DNA of 64,000 nucleotides, from NCBI RefSeq assembly GCF_001653565.1, contig NZ_LYPB01000063.1, forward strand, positions 1 through 64,000, read 5' to 3'. Position 1 is the stretch's first letter. The number at the start of each line of letters is the position of its first letter. Of this stretch, positions 59,736-64,000 are shown in pieces. This DNA is from Paenibacillus oryzisoli (lineage in GTDB: Bacteria; Bacillota; Bacilli; Paenibacillales; NBRC-103111). A model generated the notes under the pieces. The model did not search any database. It was not told the origin of the DNA and saw only the letters and a program-made list of their open reading frames with translations. The position numbers were made by a program, and so were the translations under genes.

Positions 59736-62543
59736 TTAATTTACAGTAACCGAGATCTTCGCTTCATCACCTTTATACACCGCTATAATGTCTGTCGTTC
59801 CAGCATTTAAGCCTTGCACGATTGCACTCGCTCCACGTGACTGCAAGAGCCGCGAAATATATCCGTCTTTGCTGTACCAAATGATATTATTCGGATCCGC
59901 CACAGGGTTATTGTTGCTGTCTAGCACCTGCGCACTGATCGTGGTACTTCCATATAAACCTAATGAAAGGTTGCCCGAGTTAATCTGAACCGTATACGGC
60001 GTGTTGTTCGGGCCTGGATACGTGTATCCTTTCGTATTGCCATAAGCTTGGCTGTTGAAATCACTGCTTCCGCCTTCCCAAGCTGAATTTCCACCGTTTA
60101 CAAATTGGGGGTCTGTCCCCTGCATGCCAAGTATATAGGCATCAGAATTGACGACATTTAACTGTCCGCCGGATAAATTATACAGCGAAGTTCCGTTATT
60201 TTTGCCGATAATCGAATCGTAAATATTGACCGTGTTGGCGTCTTCGAGGCCGATCTCCGAGTTCTGGCTGTTCCAGAATGTACTGTAGTAAGCATCTACT
60301 TTACCGTCGCCAGTCACATGCAAGTTAAGAGCGTCTCCGCTTCCGCCACGCTTGAACGAATACCCACCGATAGCACGGATCAGTGTAGCTTTATCCCCCG
60401 ACCATAACCGATAGTTCCGCTTATTGCCGAAAGAGACCGTATCGATAAACACTGGGTTTTTTGATTTATCATCCCAGCCGCCATCCGTACTATCGAACGC
60501 CTTACTGCGTACATACGTCAAATTGTAGGCAGCGCGTTCCGCTGTGAATCCATCACCGTTCCAGTAGGAAGTTCCGTCCTGATGCCAGCTGTTGCGGGCC
60601 GTCACATCCTGGAACAAAATATCGTGATCGAAGATGTATGGGGACTCTGCCGGTGAATTCCCTATGCTAAAGCCAAATGGGAAATTGCCCGTGTACCAAT
60701 TTGCCTGACCTCCCGCGTCGGCATTAACGCCAATGACACTAGCCATATAGTTTCCGTTGCGGAAACGGACCGCCCTTTTTGTATAATTGGTGTAAGTGCC
60801 GCCTTTCACCACGATATCGTGCGTACCCGCTTCCAGGTTAGAACGAGTTGCTTTGCCCCAGAAGTAAACGCCGTCACTCATGTCATGGACGCTCACGTTA
60901 TAGATGCGGATCCCTTCGCTCTGCCCATTGACATAGATGCCGTAAAAATAATTGCCAATGACAATATCCTGAATCCACCAATAGCTAACGCCCAGCGGCA
61001 CGTCAATGAACTTTCGCGATCCCTGGTTGGCCAGAGTGAAATCGCCTTTGAATTCAGGCAGCCCGCCACCCGTATTCGAACCGATCAGCTTTTTCATATG
61101 TTGGACATCGGTACCGCCTCTCGTCAAGCTTAATGTCTGAGGCACTATATATGTTCCGCTTCCGACGTAAAGCGTGTTTGTAATGCCAGTCGCATCCCAT
61201 GCAGCCTGTAGCCCTCCAACTTGGTCACCTTTAAACGCATTGGCCCAACTGCTTCCGTCCTTCAAACCCGCACCTTGCGGTGTCACATAACGGTTGACTG
61301 GCTGCGGTTGTGTCGGCGGTGTTGGTGTCGTTCCAACTGTCGTAGAAGACAGAATTAAATCACCGAATGCCGAGGTGTTTTGCCAATTATCTGCAGTTCC
61401 TGCCCATACAAGCTGACTATCACGGACGCCTCCATTATCGTCATCATTGACAGCGATGTCGAAGCCAATACTCAGCTGTGCAGCTGGTGTGATTCCTAAA
61501 TTAATCCATGGAATAGCCATCTCGATGGCATATCCCCCGGCAATCGCCGACCACCCATGCTTCACGCCGACGGTTTCGTTCAGTTTTTCGGATAAACCAG
61601 TGTCGTTGTACCTTTTACGGAGCTGCCAGTCTTTGAGATCGTAAGTAATCCCATGATTATGGTCGGCATCTATGAAAATTTCAACCGAATCATCATCGAA
61701 GGAGTCTGTCAACGAATCGTTGTAAAGATTGCCATCCAGCACCTTTACGCCTACATACAAATACTTGTCATCCCATAGTGCCCCGTAAGTAACGGTATTG
61801 TTTGCCGTTCCTTGAACTACCTTGGACGCGCTTTGGTCGATCGACCAGACAGACTCATCTAAACTACCATTAACTGAAATGGGACTTAACGTTTTTTTGG
61901 CGGTATAAGTAAGAGCGGGGTCGGATACGGTGACATTATCAAGGGTGTAAGTGGAAGAAGTCCCTCTCGTGCCAATTTTCCCAGCTGAAAATGCTGAATC
62001 GGTAGCACTAATTTTTTGTACCCCATCCACAGATCCCGTTATATTTGCACCATTTACTGATAATTTAAGCGTATATGCCGTGTTGGCATTAAGCGTCATA
62101 GCCACATCAGAGATTAGTGAAAATGTGCCATTCACTCTTTTACTCAACTCTAGTTTATCGTTCGTACTATCGATTCTCAAAACGTAAAAGTTATCTTTGT
62201 TCACATATCTTGCGATAACGCCTGCATTGCTTCCCGAAAGCAATTTCACTTTCGCTTCCACGGCATAATTCGTCCATCCAGCGTTTCCGGCAACAGCAAG
62301 TTTCTCTGTGATACCGCCACTCGCATATTGGATCTTATAAACCATTGTGTCGTCCGATACTACGGTAAAATTAGTTGCTCCTCCATTCACGATGGACCAA
62401 CCGGTTGCATCTCCGTCTTCGAAATCGTCCGAAAACAAGGTTGCTGCGGTAGCCAATTGGGGTTGAATCAACTGGGCCGAAATCACCATGCTAAATACTA
62501 ATAAAACCACCAACATCCTGGTAAACCATTTTATCGACCTCAT
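59736..62543 (-). CDS. Secreted CBM9 / beta-helix protein, possible polysaccharide lyase, 935 aa
   Basis: Signal peptide about residues 1-33 (cleavage after ATAA-like site). Residues 35-205 are a concanavalin-like module (FSDDFEDGDATGWSIVNGGA). Residues 215-395 match a family-9-type carbohydrate-binding module (SPISVNGSLDESVWSID, YGALWDDKYLYVGVKVLDG, DSVEIFIDADHNHG). Residues 410-830 look like a right-handed beta-helix (YVTPQGAGLKDGSSWANAFK; SEGIRIYNVSVHDMSDGVYF; DGGWDDKSKN) as in pectate-lyase-like enzymes and PL9-type lyases. A BIG2-like domain ends it. It follows the heparinase-family gene and has a perfect cre box 30 nt before the start, so it is catabolite-controlled. Confidence 0.8.
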   Translation of the reverse strand: MRSIKWFTRMLVVLLVFSMVISAQLIQPQLATAATLFSDDFEDGDATGWSIVNGGATNFTVVSDDTMVYKIQYASGGITEKLAVAGNAGWTNYAVEAKVKLLSGSNAGVIARYVNKDNFYVLRIDSTNDKLELSKRVNGTFSLISDVAMTLNANTAYTLKLSVNGANITGSVDGVQKISATDSAFSAGKIGTRGTSSTYTLDNVTVSDPALTYTAKKTLSPISVNGSLDESVWSIDQSASKVVQGTANNTVTYGALWDDKYLYVGVKVLDGNLYNDSLTDSFDDDSVEIFIDADHNHGITYDLKDWQLRKRYNDTGLSEKLNETVGVKHGWSAIAGGYAIEMAIPWINLGITPAAQLSIGFDIAVNDDDNGGVRDSQLVWAGTADNWQNTSAFGDLILSSTTVGTTPTPPTQPQPVNRYVTPQGAGLKDGSSWANAFKGDQVGGLQAAWDATGITNTLYVGSGTYIVPQTLSLTRGGTDVQHMKKLIGSNTGGGLPEFKGDFTLANQGSRKFIDVPLGVSYWWIQDIVIGNYFYGIYVNGQSEGIRIYNVSVHDMSDGVYFWGKATRSNLEAGTHDIVVKGGTYTNYTKRAVRFRNGNYMASVIGVNADAGGQANWYTGNFPFGFSIGNSPAESPYIFDHDILFQDVTARNSWHQDGTSYWNGDGFTAERAAYNLTYVRSKAFDSTDGGWDDKSKNPVFIDTVSFGNKRNYRLWSGDKATLIRAIGGYSFKRGGSGDALNLHVTGDGKVDAYYSTFWNSQNSEIGLEDANTVNIYDSIIGKNNGTSLYNLSGGQLNVVNSDAYILGMQGTDPQFVNGGNSAWEGGSSDFNSQAYGNTKGYTYPGPNNTPYTVQINSGNLSLGLYGSTTISAQVLDSNNNPVADPNNIIWYSKDGYISRLLQSRGASAIVQGLNAGTTDIIAVYKGDEAKISVTVN

Positions 62544-62572
62544 ATTTACACTGCTCCCTTCAGATCATGAAA

Positions 62573-62586
62573 TGAAAGCGGTCACA
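62573..62586. promoter_or_regulatory. cre (CcpA) box of the beta-helix gene
   Basis: TGAAAGCGGTCACA fits the cre consensus TGWAANCGNTNWCA at every position and lies 30 nt upstream of the ATG. Confidence 0.7.
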
Positions 62587-62609
62587 ACAATGACATGCTA
62601 TGCTTGGAG

Positions 62610-62649
62610 ATCCCTGAGAAAGCCTCATTTGCGTGCAAGCCTCAGGGAT
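62610..62649 (-). terminator. Hairpin after the heparinase-family gene
   Basis: ATCCCTGAG (62610-62618) pairs with CTCAGGGAT (62641-62649); the loop has a smaller internal pairing. There is no strong T run, so read-through into the beta-helix gene is possible. Confidence 0.45.
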
Positions 62650-62653
62650 ACAA

Positions 62654-64000
62654 TTAACTCTGCTTAGACGTGCAGCGGAACCGGAATAGAAACTCCGCCT
62701 GATGGGGTGTCTTACTGGCATGTAGACGTACACGATGAATAACGCGAGTGAGGACCTGGTTAGCGTCGTTGCTCAGCACTTCATGCTTCGCAGCCAGCAA
62801 ATCCGCCTCGTAGTACATCACCACCTTCCCCTTCTGCCCATCCCAGATGATGCAGCCTTTCTCGATGAGCGGTTCCGTCAGGCTGATAAAGGTTTCAGCA
62901 AGCTGGTTGTTGGACGCACGAAAGACGAAATTATCCGTCAGCTTCAGCTCGGCCTCCCCAAGCGAGAGATCACTGGTCCACTGGAATGTCCGGCTGAAGG
63001 AGCTTAGACCCGCCGCCTCCGGGTATGCTTCGGTTAGATCCAGCTTAACGACCAGCGTTTGTTCGCGGATATCCGCTTCTCTGACGATTCCCCGGTACGA
63101 TTCCCCTGCCCCCTGAACGTAACCGTTAATGACCGGTACAGAGTGCCCTTCGGAAGAAGTATTCACGTGCTCATATCGCTTCTCTCCGAAATAGTCCCTT
63201 GTGTATGCTCCTTGCCCCAGATCGACAAGCAGCGTCTCGCCTCCTGCATGCAAGAGGAAGTGACCCAGATCGTTATGATTATGCGGCTCGTTGTTGTGCC
63301 CTCCTTTCGTAGCGAAAGCGAACAATGTCCCGTCCAGCATCACCTTGTCTACAACCCAGCTCGCATCATTGAACACGTAAGTTCCTTCCGCATTGGGTCG
63401 GTGGAAATGGGTCGGATCCGTCCATAGCAGATTGCGGACCATCTGCGGAAATCGGTACGTCGCATTCTCATGAAACCGGGCTGCCCGGGTCATCATCGGA
63501 AGCGGCGCCTGAATACGATCGTACAGCCTGCTGTGCAGCCCGGTACTAAGGAATGGCTGCTCCACGCAATCCGAAAAGTTGACGGATTGCGGTGAAGTCA
63601 GCGCTACGGCAGCCGGGAAGCGAGCGATAGCGGTTATCTTATCCCCCTGAAGCAGATTCAGCTCCCCTCCGGTATACGCCATCAGCATCTCGGCGAAATA
63701 AACATAATATCCGAATCCGTACTCCCAGTAGCTGATTCCTTCCGTGCAGCAGCCGTCCTCCCCGAAGCCTTCCAAGAAGCATGCCATCGCTCCGGCGAGT
63801 CGTCCGATCATACCGGCCAAACGCTCGCGGTCGTCAATTATAAGCAACGCAGCCATACCTACCGCTCCGGCGCAGACGGAAGCCCAATTACTTGTGCGCC
63901 ATTCCCAGCGGAAGGTGTAAGCGGAGCTGAATACCGGGCCGAATACCCGGCGTTCGAGCTCCTCCTTGACCCGGTGCACGACCCAAGGATTTAGCTGGCC
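62654..64000 (-). CDS. Heparinase II/III-family protein, 5'-truncated by the window edge
   Basis: The frame is open from the window end (GQLNPWVVHRVKEELE) to the stop at 62654, 448 codons visible. It matches heparinase II/III-like polysaccharide lyases: an alpha/alpha toroid segment (FRWEWRTSNWASVCAGAVGM, GISYWEYGFGYYVYFAEML) followed by a beta-sandwich with GGHNNEPHNHNDLGHFLLHA, whose His residues are typical of the catalytic and metal-binding part, and LVDLGQGAYTRDYFGEKRYE. The N-terminal part lies outside the window. Such lyases act on uronic-acid polymers, or on oligosaccharides if cytoplasmic. Same strand as the beta-helix gene. Confidence 0.85.
   Translation of the reverse strand, partial: GQLNPWVVHRVKEELERRVFGPVFSSAYTFRWEWRTSNWASVCAGAVGMAALLIIDDRERLAGMIGRLAGAMACFLEGFGEDGCCTEGISYWEYGFGYYVYFAEMLMAYTGGELNLLQGDKITAIARFPAAVALTSPQSVNFSDCVEQPFLSTGLHSRLYDRIQAPLPMMTRAARFHENATYRFPQMVRNLLWTDPTHFHRPNAEGTYVFNDASWVVDKVMLDGTLFAFATKGGHNNEPHNHNDLGHFLLHAGGETLLVDLGQGAYTRDYFGEKRYEHVNTSSEGHSVPVINGYVQGAGESYRGIVREADIREQTLVVKLDLTEAYPEAAGLSSFSRTFQWTSDLSLGEAELKLTDNFVFRASNNQLAETFISLTEPLIEKGCIIWDGQKGKVVMYYEADLLAAKHEVLSNDANQVLTRVIHRVRLHASKTPHQAEFLFRFRCTSKQS

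Overview
The window looks like chromosomal DNA of a Paenibacillus-like Bacillota (family Paenibacillaceae). The signs are S-layer-homology (SLH) surface proteins, a YesM/YesN-type two-component pair, a three-gene LplABC-type sugar importer without its own ATPase, many AraC regulators, strong AGGAGG ribosome sites, frequent TTG/GTG starts and CcpA (cre) boxes. The genus is an inference; no rRNA or tRNA gene, CRISPR array or intact mobile element was seen.

Region 1 (about 1-13.6 kb) is AT-rich and accessory. It holds short hypothetical, lipoprotein and small membrane-protein genes separated by hairpins and by a recurring CTAACG-type palindrome. Several genes are visibly broken: an SLH/beta-propeller gene with one in-frame TGA (4166-5677), a small soluble protein with one in-frame TGA (5884-6417), a gene whose start appears to have become ATA (11437-11907), and a NUDIX hydrolase with two nonsense codons and a frameshift (13079-13511). 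Embedded here is an intact redox cassette: a DsbA/FrnE-like protein, an NmrA-like protein and an SDR-fold protein, divergent from a TetR regulator (6961-9762).

Region 2 (13.6-33 kb) contains a MarR-nitroreductase operon with candidate operators and a fused double nitroreductase. Next is a 2411-residue S-layer-type protein with 18 tandem 240-bp repeats (15500-22735), then a secreted alpha/beta hydrolase with a copper-amine-oxidase-like stalk, an AraC regulator, an internally deleted SDR relic and a two-component system with a PepSY-like exported protein. An Lsa-like ABC-F antibiotic-protection gene follows behind a leader peptide and hairpin, then a TetR-methionine aminopeptidase pair.

Region 3 (33-64 kb) is a polysaccharide-utilisation locus. 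It encodes a GHL6-type glycosidase with divergent AraC regulator, an LplABC-type importer, a large secreted glycosidase-like multidomain protein, YesM/YesN, and a tight four-gene operon (two sialidase-fold proteins, a sugar isomerase/epimerase and an M55 peptidase). Further along are three AraC-regulated or adjacent modules, a CBM9/beta-helix secreted protein and a heparinase II/III-family lyase cut by the window edge. A 28-bp motif lies at the same distance from the -10 box in front of the importer operon and of the large glycosidase gene, each with a cre box nearby, which suggests joint activation by the local response regulator and repression by CcpA. Between these two genes lies a 1.3-kb non-coding stretch with eleven hairpin-bearing 62-bp repeats, flanked by an 18-bp direct repeat, and a heptamer satellite. 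The substrate cannot be read from sequence; the enzyme mix suggests an acidic, decorated polysaccharide.
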